DNA from: Argyresthia goedartella
Lineage: Eukaryota; Arthropoda; Insecta; Lepidoptera; Argyresthiidae
DNA length: 64,000 nucleotides
Direction: 5' to 3'
Assembly: GCA_949825045.1 (NCBI GenBank)
Contig: OX463808.1
Coordinates: 31,247,674-31,311,673 of the forward strand
Made by a program: the position numbers and the translations under genes. The first letter of the stretch is position 1; the number at the start of each line of letters is the position of its first letter. Shown here piece after piece: positions 1-11,945 of the stretch. The notes beneath the pieces were generated by a model, which was not told where the DNA came from, did no database searches, and saw nothing but the letters and a program-made list of their open reading frames with translations.

Positions 1-1339
1 ATAATCTTGAGCATTGTCGGGATATAGGCTCATATATTTCTATATGTATATTCATAAGGTTCCTAATTGTTTTATGAGTTCCTGATTAAACTTTTAGACT
101 CTCGATTCTTCTCTTTAAACAGAGTTACTATGCGATAATGATGGCTTAGATCCATATATTTGTTATAAAAGTAAGTCGTTGATGTAACTCCAATAATAAA
201 AGAAGCAGAAATGTGTACAGTAGAAAAAAAAAATAACAAAAATATAATTGCCCGTGTCGTGATGTAAGTCCGAACAGAAAGGCCAATTTTCTGAAAGCTC
301 ATAAAAAGAAAATAAAGTAGTTCCTTTACGAGTATCATTAGTGGCGAATAGTTGGCGAGACATAGTTTTTTTTTCTTGCCTGTTGCCAGAGCAAAACATA
401 TGTTTACCTTGGCAGGAAATGCTGTTTTGATGATGATTGGGTAATGGTCTGTGACGAAACCGAAAACTGTCACTTGTCAACAACAAAGAAAACACAATTT
501 TGTTGTTTTAGTTTAATCAACAACTTTTGCGTTATCCTCTTTGTTGTTAATATTACGATCATTGTCCTCAAACTCTTTGGTAACGACGACCCCGACTATT
601 TCTCCGGAAATTTGTGGCATCTTTTCTCAAATTTTGTTTTCAAATGGAAATCCATGGGAAATCCCATGCGGAACCAACGGAAATCATGGGGAAAAATAAT
701 TAGCCTTGCGTTGTTAAATTCTGTAAAAAAGTGGTACTTACGTTCACCCTAGTGATGATCGTTAAATATTACTATAGGTTCATGCAGTTAAACAAGTGTC
801 TGAATTGACAATAGCATTTAAGTGTGGTTCAATATTTTTTGATATTAATTTATCACAGACCCATTAAGAAAAGCCATGGCGAATCAACCATCTGTCACAG
901 TTTTAAGAACTTTAATATTGTTTTTAATATAAAACCCCTTATTTAGCAGCACTATCAGGGAATGTACAGCCCAAATGTCTGCTACTACTGTCGTTTGTAA
1001 TTAGCAAATGCAAACTAATTACCAACACAAATAGTAGCATGTCGCATATCCAGTGCGTCAGAATCATTGAACAATCATGCTGGGTATAAAAAAGAGTTAT
1101 GTTGAAGACTGATGATTGAATTAACCAACGGTATATAGCATAGAGGGAAGCCTTTTCTCATTTGGTGTGGCAGGTGCAATTGTGTCCTGTTTGGCCAGAT
1201 ATTCAATACTCAATTTTGCGCGACAGAAAGCTATGGTGATGTGAAGGTTCCCTCAATACATGTTTTGGTTTCATCTGTACAGCCGATTTCAATAATTGCA
1301 ATAATATACAGACAACGAGACTTACATAAAAATAGGGTA
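1..1339. other. AT-rich stretch, no gene seen
   Basis: No open frame here has recognisable protein similarity, codon structure or convincing splice sites. The longest frames are about 100-130 codons, Phe/Ile/Lys-rich, and look like chance AT-rich frames. I see no repeat family that recurs elsewhere in the window until about 1340. Confidence 0.5.
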
Positions 1340-1386
1340 CAAAGGCGAGCTTATCTCTTATACGAGATCTTTTCCAGCAAACCAAA
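1340..1386 (-). repeat. LINE 3'-tail fragment
   Basis: Contains the block aggcgagcttatctctta and ccagcaaacc. The same block occurs in the 3' untranslated tails of the LINE copies at 46010-46115 and 63790-63840, here in opposite orientation. It is a short orphan piece without coding sequence; a related piece sits at about 6495-6525. Confidence 0.6.
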
Positions 1387-1458
1387 TTAGGACGAGAAAG
1401 GTGGATTGATACGTCACCATTTTCCACAAGGAATCATCTTAAATAAAGCGATCATTCT

Positions 1459-2830
1459 TATGTACGAGGGTGGTCCCAGAAGTAAGGATAACAGTATAAG
1501 ATAAGTAACAAGGATAACAATAAATAATTCTGACATAACTTATTTATTTCTCAATATAGTCTCCTTTTAACGCAATACACTTTTCGAAGCGATGTTCGAT
1601 AGCTTTGATATCCTGTTTATAGTGGTCTATGTCAAGGTCCTTAAAACAGCCATCAACAGCAGACTCAACCTCTTCATTATTGGCAAATCGTTTCCCGACG
1701 AGCCACTTTTTCAAGTTTGGGAACAGAAAATAATAAATAAATACCTTGGACACTACTTACATATATGGATCTAGCCCCAGACTATATAAATATTATAGTT
1801 AGATAGATAAACAACCATGACTAGAGTACAAACATCCGTTCTCATCAAACGAATATTTGCCCCCACTGGGACTCGAACCCGGGACCCTTGCCTTCGTAGG
1901 CAGGGTTACTACCGACTAGGCCATTCGGGTCTTTAAGTAATCCCAATAATCTAGCTCGATCTGGCGAATAAGGTGCCTGGGGAAGCAATTCAAACTTCAA
2001 CTCATTAATTTTTGCCGTTGCAATAGTGGACATGTGAACCGGTGCATTGTCCTGATGGAACAACACTTTCTTTTCGCTAAATGCGGCCATTTTTTCTTAA
2101 TTTCTTCACTATAACGCTGCAATAGTGTTTAGTAGTACTCGCTGATGGTTTCACCTTTTTAAAGATAATCCTTAAAACATATACCATGCGCCTCCCAAAA
2201 TACTGACGCCATGAGCTTGCCAGCAGATGAAACTGACTTCGCCTTCTTTGGAGCCGGTTCGGCCTTTTCAGTATATTGTTTCCACTGTTCTTTCATCTCT
2301 GGGATGAAGTGGTGGACCTATGTTTCGTCTATCGTGATGAATCGTCGTTAAAAGTCGGCTTTATTGCGTTGAAATTTCTCCAAACACTGCATCGAAACTT
2401 CCTCACGTTAGTGCTTTTGTTTAATGGTGAGCGATTGCGGAACCCATCTTGCGCACAACCTTTATGACTAAGTTTTCAGTCAATATTCGATATATAGCAT
2501 TTTTTTAAATCCCTAAAATGTCTCCTAACTCGCGCCCTTTTAGTCTGAGGTCTTCCAATACTAGTTTTTGTACTTTTTCACTATTTTTGGTTTAGTCACT
2601 TCATTTGTTCGACCGCTGCGATGATCGTCTTGGCAGCTCGTTCGACTTCTTTTGAACTTAGCAACCCAATATTTTATTGCTGTGAATGAAGGAGCAGACT
2701 CTCTCAGAGTAGAATCCAGCTCAACTTTAAAATGGGTTGGGCTTAAACCTTTCAAATGAAAGTAATGTATGACATATCGATGACCAATTTTGTCCATGTT
2801 TGGCTTGAAACAAAAACAAAAAACGTAGAT
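1459..2830 (-). pseudogene. mariner transposase pseudogene
   Basis: Degenerate mariner-family (DD34D) transposase read on the minus strand. The N-terminal helix-turn-helix region is readable at about 2790-2570 (starts MDKIGHRYVIHYFHLKG, later HRSGRTNEV). The middle catalytic block is in shifted frames near 2340-2220 (DETWVHHF-like and EAHGI-like). The second catalytic block is at 2090-1950 (VLFHQDNAPVHMS, then LLPQAPYSPD). The C-terminus is at 1753-1560 (YYFLFPNLKKWL to CIALKGDYIEK). Several frameshifts and stops plus a SINE at 1740-1935 interrupt it, so it cannot make transposase. The left end keeps a terminal-repeat-like GGTGGTCCCAGAAGTAA; the right end runs into another repeat at about 2838. 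Mariner assignment is firm from the motifs. Confidence 0.9.
1740..1935 (-). mobile_element. tRNA-derived SINE, inserted in mariner
   Basis: On the minus strand the head reads like a tRNA promoter: an A-box-like TGGCCTAGTCGGTAG and a B-box GGGTTCGAGTCCC. The body follows (GATGAGAACGGATGTTTG) and ends in a TAT/ATT-rich tail after GTGTCCAAGG. It splits the mariner transposase between the YSPD block and the FLFPNLKKWL block, so it inserted later. Other, 5'-truncated copies are at 7868-8090 and 57131-57290. Confidence 0.85.
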
Positions 2831-2836
2831 TGTTCT

Positions 2837-3247
2837 TTTAAGGGTTCCGTACCCGAAGGGTTCCAAACCGGACCCTATTACTAAGACTTCGCTGTCCGTC
2901 CATCCGTCCGTCCGTCCGTCTGTCACCAGGCTGTATCTCAAGAACCTAGCTAGCTAGAGAATTGAAATTTTCAAAGATTATGTATTTCTGTTGCCGCTAT
3001 AACAGCAAATACTAAAAAACAGGATAAAATAAATATTTAAGGGGGCTCCCATACAACAATACCACATACAAACTTATGGATGCACCTGGTTACGTACATG
3101 GAATGTGAAAGTAACCGCACCAATAACTTTGTAAACAATATTTTGCTGTGTAAAATCCAAACTATTCACTCCACGCCATCGCTTCCATTGAACGGTGGTA
3201 CGGAACCCTTCGTGCGCGAGTCCGACTCGCACATGGCCGGTTTTTTC
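2837..3247 (+). repeat. dispersed GGTTCCGTA...GGCCGGTTTT repeat, long copy
   Basis: Starts with agggttccgtacccgaaggg, has a (TCCG)n run near 2895-2925, then a CTGTATCTCA block, and ends near cgcacatggccggtttttt. The same unit recurs at 23274-23665 and 28598-29002 in the same orientation, and as partial or diverged copies at 10936-11010, 18668-18760, 31117-31530, 43806-44237 and 51380-51720. It has no coding capacity; the stretch at 3080-3370 that stays open is a property of the repeat. Family name not assigned. Confidence 0.85.
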
Positions 3248-4899
3248 AAATTTACGCGCCAAAAAATTCGAACTTTTAACTTTGAAAAAAACCCGCCAGT
3301 ATTGCTATCTATATGCCAGGTCGGCTACTTTTGGGACCGCCTACGTACTTTTTTTGAAGGCGGTTTAAAATAACGTTTTTCGTTAGTGTTGCTTAAATGT
3401 GTTTTAGTGTTGATTTGTTAAAGTGTGTGTGATTTTTCTCATGAAACTTGTAATTGGTTTTTAGGCTAATTAGTTGCTATGTTGTTTTAGTGTTTTTTTT
3501 TTCTTATTTTCTGCTGCACTATTCTGTTTTAACAGTGTCCACATAGTGCGATATTGTGTGCTAAGTGTGTCAAACATTTTTATTTTTTCTGTGCCATTTC
3601 TATGTGTGAGTTCCTTTAATTGGCTTTGTGTTACTATCTAAGACTAATATAATGTTTTTGCAGCTGTTGATACTCCTTAAGTATAAATAAATAAATTTAT
3701 GTTGTCGCAATGTTATAGGCAATGGGTTCCCCCTTTCGAATTCACACGTTTATTTTTTTATAAATTAGATCAGTGACTGAAATTGCTAGTTCACGTACTT
3801 TGTGGATATACCTAACCGTTACTTTTGTGCACTGCGTCATGGCTTTGTTGACTAAAAACTTCATTAGATCCAGCTGACCTGATTTGTGAGGGCGAATAGG
3901 GAGATAGTCAACCAAACACGGCTCGGTTGCTATTAGGATGAAGGGAATTAGGGAAACGTTAGTAAATTAGTAGATTGAGGGGACCTGAATAAACAATGAG
4001 ACTGGCAAATGGCGAACGGTATTAATGGGAATCCTATATTAGTTTGCCGATCGGCTAGTATGTAAATCAACCATTTATTTTTAGCCTATCTCTACTCGTG
4101 ATATTTATAAGGCTTTGTTTTCATTACAGCTGCAGTGCCAACTGCCATTTTGCCCTATAAATTTGACACACTAGCTATGTGTCAAATTCAATGAGAATAT
4201 CACCAATGACGGACAGAATGTAAGGCGAAAACCTTGAAAATATTTATCGATGGAATTTTAGACTTGAGTTTGGAGCGACAACATTTTATGAGATCATCTT
4301 TATTTTTCTATTCTCTATACAAACCAGCTGATGACCGCTCGGCCCAAAATGTATGGAGAAGTGAAAAATAAAGTTGCTCTGATCAAATCGGTTTCATAGT
4401 GAAAGTTATTCAGAATAAAGTCACCTACTCCCCAAAAAGATGTGTCGCTGTACCTGTATACGCCAAACAACCGTTTTTTGTGACCTTGACAAAAATTGAA
4501 GATTCAAATTGCCGGCCGAATTTATTTATGATATTCGTTATTTGACACATAATCTAACAAACTAAGACATTCTAATACCAATAAATTAAAAAATTACAAA
4601 AATCCTCACAAAGCTTTGTCACAGAATAATAAATAAAAAAAAATATATACACAGAGTAATATATAAAACAAATTGTACACAGAATAATAAATAAAACAAA
4701 TTATACAAAATTAATTACACAAACAAACCGCCCCAATAATTGCCCGGCCCAAAGGTACCCATTACACTAGTAGCATTACCGCGCTGCACGGCGAATGAGG
4801 TCCTCTGGACCAGGAAAGAGCCAGCGTTTGTCAAGTCCTCGGTTCCTCAAGCGACGCCTAATGTCCTTGATAAAGATCCTCTTCAGATTCAAATGGATA
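3248..4899. other. stretch with no gene seen
   Basis: No recognisable coding exon. A short block at about 4330-4400 (cggcccaaaatgtatggagaagtgaaaaataaagttgc) is related to the fold-back at 15766-15870. Near 4590-4730 there are short near-tandem AT-rich phrases (acacagaataataaataaaa). Confidence 0.5.
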
Positions 4900-5228
4900 T
4901 GTCACCGTAAGATAGTCAAAACCGTTAGTTGATAAACCAGCGCGTTAGTTGAACAACTATCGACATATAGTAAACCAGACCGGTTTAGAATTTACGTTTA
5001 TTTTGTTCTTACATGTCAACTCTTACTCGCTCCCTCCAGTCTTCACAAAGCCTAAGCTAAGCTATCTCAGTGTTTGTCCTGGTATTTTGTTTGCAATTCA
5101 AGTTTAAACCAGTAAACGCGTCATATAGTAAACATTACGCTCCACTTACATCTGTCGATAGTTGTCCAACTAACGAGAAAAAAAACGTTAGTTTATCAAC
5201 TAACGGTTTTGACAATCTTACGGTGACA
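4900..5228. mobile_element. MITE with ~40 bp terminal inverted repeats
   Basis: Left end reads TGTCACCGTAAGAT, then AGTCAAAACCGTTAGTTGAT. The right end is its inverted copy and finishes ATCTTACGGTGACA at 5228. Length is about 329 bp and it is non-coding. The motif CGTTAGTT also recurs inside. A second, partial copy of the left arm and interior lies at 10357-10510. Confidence 0.85.
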
Positions 5229-5571
5229 AATACATTATGAAATTTTAAATTTAGCATAGGGAAGTATCAGCTTAAGCTTGCTTTTAATACAAAAAAACAT
5301 AGATTCAGGTTTTTCTACAGGTACGGTAGAAGCACAGATGGGCCCTATTTTATCCAGTTATCGAATACTACATTTGAATAAAAGCCTCCAACAACTCCGC
5401 CCCATCACGGGGAAGACGATGTTTGAAATCTTTGAGGCGAATCGATCAACTTTGAAATCAGCTTATAATACCTATATAGGTATATATTTATAATATTTTC
5501 GGCACACATGTGTTGTCGTCAAGGAGGATTTGCGAGAAAACTTTATAACGAGTTTTAACGGTTACATACTA

Positions 5572-6925
5572 CAGGATGATTTGTTATTCGATAAGGGAAT
5601 AAAGTAGAGCCTATTTCACATATTAATCCGAAAATTAATGGTTTTCGAGTAATTTCGATTTTAATTTTATCTTTCGAAAATCATACATAATTACGAAACA
5701 ACCAAATTACTTTATCTTTTTGAATGTCGTTTGCTAGCCTATATATTAATGATTCTGTGGAATAACTTAAGAACAAAAAACACTTTTAATTTTGATGCAA
5801 CAACATCCAGCAACTCATGTGACGTAAAAACTCAAACTTTTTATCAATTTTATAACTGCAATTTTGTCCAAAAAATTTATGGAACTGAGCATACAAATGG
5901 ACTAAAAGCATCTTTATTTTATTATACATCCCCTTTAATAAATGGTTTTATACAAACTTTAGAACAAAAAAAATGTTGCAATAATTGCAAATTAGTTGGA
6001 ACTGCGACTTGTTCTTCTTTGGTAATCTCCACATACTTTGCAATTATTGCAACAGTTTTTTTGTAGTCACTTTTCTGTGGACTCAGACCTACCATTGTAG
6101 CAAATAGTGAGGTATACTGTAAGGAAGGTCTTTGAAAATGTAATATTTTATTTAAAGGCAAAAACTTTGTAGTGACTTTGAGGAAAAACTTATTCCATTT
6201 TGAATTCTCGATACAAAACTTCTTCGCAATTATTGCAACAGTTTATTTTTCCCAAAAGTGTATGTAAAACAATTTGCCATGGTGGATAAGCTGATAAAGC
6301 AATGATGTTTTTAAACAAATTGTACGGCTAGTTGTATTTTTTTTTAAGTAATAGCTGTTAAATTGAAAAATAGTTTAAGTTTTCTCATAACGAGAGTTGA
6401 TGGGCTCATTGCACCAAAACTAAGATAATTTTTCATTATTTCGTAATTTCTTTATAGCACAAATGTCATATAAAAATAAGAGTTATATGAAAATAATGTA
6501 CAAAGGCGAGCTTATCTCTGATAATATGTGAATATGTACTCATATAAGAATTAAAATATATAATAAATGTGATAAATACTTACGTGCATACTACCTATAA
6601 TTGTACAGAGAGAGGTAATGCTTCATCACGCGGCTTGTAAATATATTCAGAGTTGAACTGTTTTTTTTATCTTGAAGCTATTCCACAGAATTGTTAAGGT
6701 TTTATATTAGTATGTAGTATCTCACAACAAATATAAAAAAAATGCCCACAATAATTTTGTTTTTTCGTATTTAATAAAATTATTTAATTAATAAATGTAA
6801 AAAAGCTAGAAACTTAATTAACTCGAAGGCCATAATTCTCGGATAGGGAATTGAAGGGTAAAATTTGCTAAAAATGGCTCTACTTTTACCCCTCACAATA
6901 AATGTATCGTAATCAAATCATCCTG
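5572..6925. mobile_element. 1.35 kb TIR element with TA target duplication
   Basis: The ends are CAGGATGATTTG at 5572 and CAAATCATCCTG ending at 6925. Both are bordered by TA (5570-5571 and 6926-6927), as expected for a Tc1/mariner-like target duplication. The interior is AT-rich and I recognise no transposase; the 111-codon frame at 5731-6066 has no similarity I know. A diverged partial relative of its left interior is at about 61440-61720. Confidence 0.75.
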
Positions 6926-6927
6926 TA

Positions 6928-7867
6928 GACTCTGTGTTTTCCAGCTCATGTTCAACGTTTTGTTTTTACTTTATTCATATTTGATGCGAAATATAGGAAA
7001 CAGAATTATAAAATTTCAGTCCCGTTCATTAGCTGCAGTCTTCTTATTCACTCAATATCAGGAAGATATAATAAGGGTTCTTAAGGCAAAATAAAGTTTT
7101 CAACTGCGCTCACTCCAACCTAATTAGGAAGGCTGAAACTTAAATCCAAAGTGAACTTTTTAACTCGGTAACAATGAGATGGAAAAAACGAGATTTATGA
7201 ACTGGGAAATTGTCCAAGGAAGTAGGACAAATAGCAGATGAAGAGCTATTGAAATAATAAAGAAAACCCTCAGATGTGTGGCAGAAGTGAACACAAGTTT
7301 ATGAGATAAAGTGTAGTTTTTTACCTATATATTGCTGTTAAGGTTTGATGTGCAAATCTTTATATTTATCGGTATAAATACATTAGTTAAATAGGATTTT
7401 ATATCATTAATTTATAAATAACACTCCACTAAATAAGCGTCATAATAAGACAATATAGCATTCTTATAATACTTTTCATATTATAAGGATAAATAAGTAG
7501 GTCGCCCGATTTCTGAAAGGAAAATTAGCTGTGAGAACTTGTTAAACTCTTGTTAAACGCGTTTCAGCCAATCACATGCCGCTATTTTGAATTAATGATC
7601 GATTAATCGCTTGTTACATTTGACAACTCTTTCGGAAACTGGGGGTTATCTATTTAACTGAATCACGTGTAGAGACACGTGGGAGAGACGTTTATAGATT
7701 TCCGCCTGGATGAATACACAATAGGGATTTATTGTATAACTACAGCAGTAGCTGCACATAGAGGTAGACATTAGAAGACCATATCTGATATCGTTGAGAT
7801 AAGTTCATATCGGCAGACATTGTTTATTATGCAAGGTTTCCGGCACGTCACTCCCTTCCAGAGGATA
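6928..7867. other. stretch with no gene seen
   Basis: AT-rich, without coding signals or repeats that I can match elsewhere in the window. Confidence 0.5.
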
Positions 7868-8090
7868 ATAATATTATAATAATAATAATACCTTGGACAC
7901 TATTCACACACATTGATCGAGCCCCAAACTAGGATTACCTGTATCTTGTGTACTAGACAACGAAACACATACTTAAATAGATAAATCTTATACTTAGATA
8001 GATAAATAACCATGACTAGGGTTCAAACATCCGTTCTCATCAAACAAATATTTGCCCCCACCGGGACTCGAACCGGGAACAACGTTTTCT
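7868..8090 (-). mobile_element. SINE, 5'-truncated copy
   Basis: Same family as 1740-1935. It has an (AAT)n tail at 7868-7890, then ccttggacactat, gagccccaaact, catccgttctcatcaaac and the B-box end (gggactcgaacc). The sequence leaves the family just after the B box, so the A-box half is missing. Confidence 0.85.
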
Positions 8091-8721
8091 TGACTGCGGT
8101 AAACAAAACTGAGCATGATTTCATGTCCCACATAACTTGATATTCTTTGTTTACTACTTTCTCCGCTCAATCTTCCCAGATCAATCAAAATTTAATAATG
8201 TCGTTATATATTGCGCAGAGATCATTATACGGAGAGTATTTTTTTGGACTAAGGCCAAATTTACTTTAGCAGAGAGAAATCTGCCAATCGAATTCAGTCC
8301 TTATTGCCAGTTTCCTTTTACGATTTCAGCGATAATTCCCCACAAAAGCCTCTCGTGGTAGGGAAAATGCAAAATTTGTATGCGCAGATAAGTAAGATGG
8401 CGTAAGTGGTAAATTATCGCTCATGAATAACAATGTTTTAATTTTTGAGGAGGCAGAATTTTCAGATTAATTCATATGTGTTAAATAAAACTCGTGCCTG
8501 TATGGTTAAGTTGTATTACCGTAACAAATACTGATTACGATTTTGATAACATTTTACGTATGTGCTAAGTTGGAATATAAATATGATATTACTAATATTT
8601 TTGCATTTTTTTGGATATTTTTGGAATTTTACCATTTTTTGGATTGTATGAAATAAACCTCGTTAGAAAATATCAAATTTGTTCATTATCCCCTCAAAAT
8701 ACTGCAAAAACCTCCAAAATA
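8091..8721. other. stretch with no gene seen
   Basis: No coding exon or repeat match recognised. Confidence 0.45.
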
Positions 8722-9083
8722 CTAGTGGTTCTGTGAGTACAGTAGACCTCGCGAGCCCTTCAACGTATATTCATACTTAAACACATTGTCACGACTGACG
8801 GGCAAAAGGCTTTATTATAATGCGATACAAGTTTATTTTTCGCAACAATTTAACGAAGAAAGTCCAATTTTAAATTGAATTTCAGTTGCTGTAATTTTCC
8901 AATTACTATCCAGAGTTTTGAGCACAATAGGAGTATAAGTTTTGGTGAATACTCCTTGGTCCTAGAAGGTTAAATCTGGTGTCTGCGGGGTCGTCTCGTG
9001 AAGGAGGAGAGAACTGCGTATTCTGATTAGGTATACATTTTCCAAAATAAAATCAAAAACTGAAATCCGCTATAACCTAATAC
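8722..9083 (+). repeat. dispersed repeat (ctcgcgagcccttc family), intact copy
   Basis: About 360 bp from actagtggttctgtgag to gaaatccgctataac. A second copy occupies 45615-46402 but is split by a LINE 3' fragment, which makes this copy the reference for the empty site. Non-coding; class unknown. Confidence 0.8.
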
Positions 9084-9100
9084 GTTTGCCACAAAACTCC

Positions 9101-9690
9101 TTATTTATGTGCGTCTCCCACATCCAGTCTTATTTTTATCTGCCGTCTGCCTGTCCTCTTCCCGCCTCTCCCCTTTCTGTGGTCGTGGCAAAAGTTGGAA
9201 GCGTGGCACACTTTTAGTGATGTGACACACACAAACGGTGTGAGTTTGCAGATGCCGCATGGTTGTAACTTGAGCCAAACTCCCAGCCACATCTCTGGGT
9301 TTGCCACTGCCGGCTGGTGAAGCCGTCGAAAGATCACCTTTGACGAGACCAGATCCCCGTAATACACTAGTCCTTCGTCCGCACGAATGATTATTTCTAA
9401 CATTCTCTTCCGTTCGTCGTCATAGTGTGGATATTCCCAGAGAGCATGATGTTCATTAGCATTATGGTTCAAACGACATTCATCAACCGGCCACCTCAAC
9501 CTTGGCGACATGTTGTTGGTGAGAGAATCAAACCGTGCTCCACTATTATGGCTATTGTGGTGAATCACAGCTTTATATCCTGGAGGCGACGATGTCACCA
9601 GAGTGCGGGCATCCTGACTAAGAAAGGCATCATAACAAGGGCATACAGCAACGTCTGCTCTCTCGCTAAAGGTGGGTCCAGACATGTTAT
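9101..9690 (-). pseudogene. LINE ORF2 C-terminal fragment (R1-like)
   Basis: A 194-codon minus-strand frame. Its middle (ECRLNHNANEHHALWEYPHY followed by DDERKRML and YYGDLVSSK) matches the cysteine/histidine region after the reverse transcriptase in R1-type LINEs, where the usual pattern is C-x-H-x-LW-x-CP-x-Y. One expected cysteine is Tyr here (WEYP instead of W-x-CP). No reverse transcriptase core remains, so it is a 5'-truncated dead copy. It runs into the MITE at 9670. Clade assignment is inference. Confidence 0.6.
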
Positions 9691-9834
9691 TTTGTCCGCA
9701 AAATACCTCCGTATCGTATCAGCGTCGCGATCCAAGAACGCTAGTTTAGACGGCCGTTCGGTACGGTATGGTGGTACGGTGCGTCTCGATCACGGAGGTA
9801 CGTTACGGACAAAAGAACATGTCAGGACCCCCCT
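9670..9834. mobile_element. PIF/Harbinger-like MITE, TAA target duplication
   Basis: Imperfect terminal inverted repeats of about 40 bp run from AGGTGGGTCCAGACATGT at the left to ACATGTCAGGACCCCCCT at the right. Both ends are bordered by TAA (9667-9669 and 9835-9837). That 3-bp target fits PIF/Harbinger elements. 165 bp, non-coding, GC-richer than its surroundings. Confidence 0.8.
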
Positions 9835-9961
9835 TAAGGAATCTACAAGACTTCAACGCGGGCAGTTGGTTGGCTCTAAAACAAAAAACAGGTCCGCGGG
9901 AGTTTCAAACCACCAGGAATAAGAGTATAAATTATTTACATGATGCATATCTTTGTCTTCT

Positions 9962-9963
9962 GA

Positions 9964-9994
<31 letters not shown>
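9962..9994. repeat. (TTAC)n microsatellite
   Basis: About seven to eight uninterrupted TTAC units. Confidence 0.95.
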
Positions 9995-10027
9995 CTGTGC
10001 CGCACTTGAATACACTCATCGAGCATA

Positions 10028-10212
10028 CCTTATATCATGCCATCCGAACAATCCTCTTCACCTAATTCTTTGTCAGGTCCATGTACGTCATTTGGAGGGT
10101 CTATAATGACAAGAATTTGTCCCACATTACCTTCAGCCGCACGTTCTTCCAGCGTTTTGATAATTTCGAACACAGTCAAGCATTGTTTACTCCTAAAGAA
10201 TAAGAAAACCAA
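10028..10212 (-). pseudogene. piggyBac-like transposase N-terminal fragment
   Basis: The minus-strand frame contains TVFEIIKTLEERAAEGNVGQ, then VIIDPPNDVHGPD and an acidic run ELGEEDCSDG, followed by a stop. A helical start, an IxPP-x-D phrase and an acidic serine/glycine run are typical of the N-terminus of piggyBac-derived transposases. No DDE catalytic domain follows. An exon of a domesticated host gene is possible but nothing supports it. The assignment is from memory of the family pattern and is tentative. Confidence 0.4.
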
Positions 10213-10356
10213 AGGTATTAATTAAGACTAATATTCCAAGATATGTTTTCGACTCACACAAAGTTATGGCCAAACAGTATACCACCACTATAGGGCAATA
10301 AAAACATAACAACGTATTTGCTATGTAAATAAAAGAAACTGTTATTTATAAGTATA

Positions 10357-10510
10357 TGTCACCGTAAGATTGTCAAAACCGTTAGTTGATAAACTAACAT
10401 TTTTTTTCTCGTTAGTTGGTCTGCTCAGGCTTAGCTTAGGTTGCGTACTTCTTACCATATGACGCGTTAGTTAATATACTAACAGTTAAAACCGTAAAAT
10501 AGTAGACTGG
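10357..10510. mobile_element. partial copy of the TGTCACCGTAAGAT MITE
   Basis: Matches the left arm of 4900-5228 (tgtcaccgtaagattgtcaaa, cgttagttgataaac), followed by rearranged interior pieces including ctcgttagttgg and gacgcgttagtt. The right terminal repeat is missing. Confidence 0.75.
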
Positions 10511-10935
10511 TACAAACTTGAATACAAACTTGCAGCTTATACAATTCAGTCTGATATTTTAAATACCGGTAAAAAACAATTTTTTCTGAAGATGTGTACG
10601 CGAAATCACGTTTACCCGCGAACTTGTAAAAAGAACAAGTTATAAGCTCTTTCGTTCTGAGTGATCTAATAATTAGAATAAATTAAAGCGGAAATTTTGT
10701 CCCTAATTTTGTCATAACCTGGCTAAAGGCGTATATTTGAGCTGGCATTGATTAAATTATTTGTCATATCCAAAGTCATGGAGTGTGGGTCGTTGGGATT
10801 ATATGGGTTAAGTATTTTCAAATTAATAATTTAGCCTGTCAAAGCCACCACAACCCTTTGACAAGTTACTGGAGCGTGTCAACAAGGCTATAGGCCTTCT
10901 AACTAGCCCAAAAATTACGAAGATATACAGTCCAT

Positions 10936-11260
10936 TATAAAAAACCGGCCAACTGCGTGTCGGACTTCGCACATTTAGGGTTCCGTAATAAAATGTAGAA
11001 TAGAAGCGAATAATGACGGAATTTTAAAGAAAAATCAGATTTATCAATATATTGTTTTTTTTTTGTAAAATAGACGTAATAATAAACATTATCAACTTCA
11101 AAGGTCATAAATTTATAAAAAAGCTGGCTTTGATGGCTTTGTTTTTCAATATATTTTAAAACTAAAAATACCATATGTATACTCAACAACGATATCCCAC
11201 TTGAGTGGGTAGGTAATTATTTTTTCGTAATATTTATATATAACTACTCATCCTATGCCA
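10936..11260. repeat. fragment of the GGCCGG/GGTTCCGTA repeat
   Basis: Begins aaaaccggccaactgcgtgtcggac and continues agggttccgtaat, the reverse layout of the long copies. The following AT-rich part is only loosely similar. No gene. Confidence 0.65.
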
Positions 11261-11689
11261 CAGGGCTTACCCCTTTTTAGGGAGTAGTGAACATTGTAAT
11301 TGTATATCTTTTTCCTAAATAAAGTTATGTTTATTTAAAAAATATGTCACAATCAATTATAGGTATGTTTTACTGAAATCAAAACTATCGATGACTGTTA
11401 TTGTGATATGATGAATATTGATATCCGAAACCATTGTAATATTCGATTCGATTATTTTTACATATTGGTAAAAGTACACAGGAATATTTTATCTGTGGTG
11501 GTGACCTTTCCCTAATCCTTCACAATCCGCCATTATAAAAAAAAAGTTTTGTTTACGTTGTTCGATTACTGTAAAAGTTGTGAAAGTATAATTCAAAGTA
11601 CAGTTATTTATTTTTTTATGAGCATTTAATTAAAATTTTCCTCATAGTCGGTGTAAAAAGTTGTATGTGTCACTCAGGAGCAAAATTAT
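11261..11689. other. stretch with no gene seen
   Basis: AT-rich sequence without recognisable exons. Confidence 0.45.
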
Positions 11690-11800
11690 TTTCGTCATGG
11701 GCGTTAACGCTTGAAACCTTCGTTTCGCTCAGGATTCTAACTTAGAATCCCTCGCTACGCTCAGGATTCTATCGTAGAATCTTTCCCTTTACTCTGGATT
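11690..11800. repeat. short palindromic tandem units
   Basis: Three imperfect units of about 30-35 bp built on CGCTCAGGATTCTA, each followed by a TAGAATC that pairs with GATTCTA. Each unit can fold on itself. Identity of the source element unknown. Confidence 0.7.
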
Positions 11801-11945
11801 CAATGAACAGCCCTCGCCGTAAATACATCATTTTGCTCCCTTGTGACACAAATAACTATATCGCACCCCCCTTTAGCTGTATGGCCCCCCTTAAAAACAG
11901 TTTAAAATATTTTTTACAATTTGTATATGGCTTGGTCAACAAGAT

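Noticed and set aside
72..752. Overlapping frames of 102-133 codons on both strands
   Set aside because: Low-complexity AT-rich frames, no motifs, no splice or repeat support.
1859..1930. Possible tRNA gene (B-box GGGTTCGAGTCCC)
   Set aside because: The cloverleaf is not supported. It is the head of a SINE with the family body attached, repeated elsewhere in the window.
3080..3373. 97-codon plus frame (MHLVTYMECESNRTNN...), with a sibling at 28838
   Set aside because: Both lie in the same position of the dispersed GGTTCCGTA repeat and merely reflect repeat copies, not a conserved gene.
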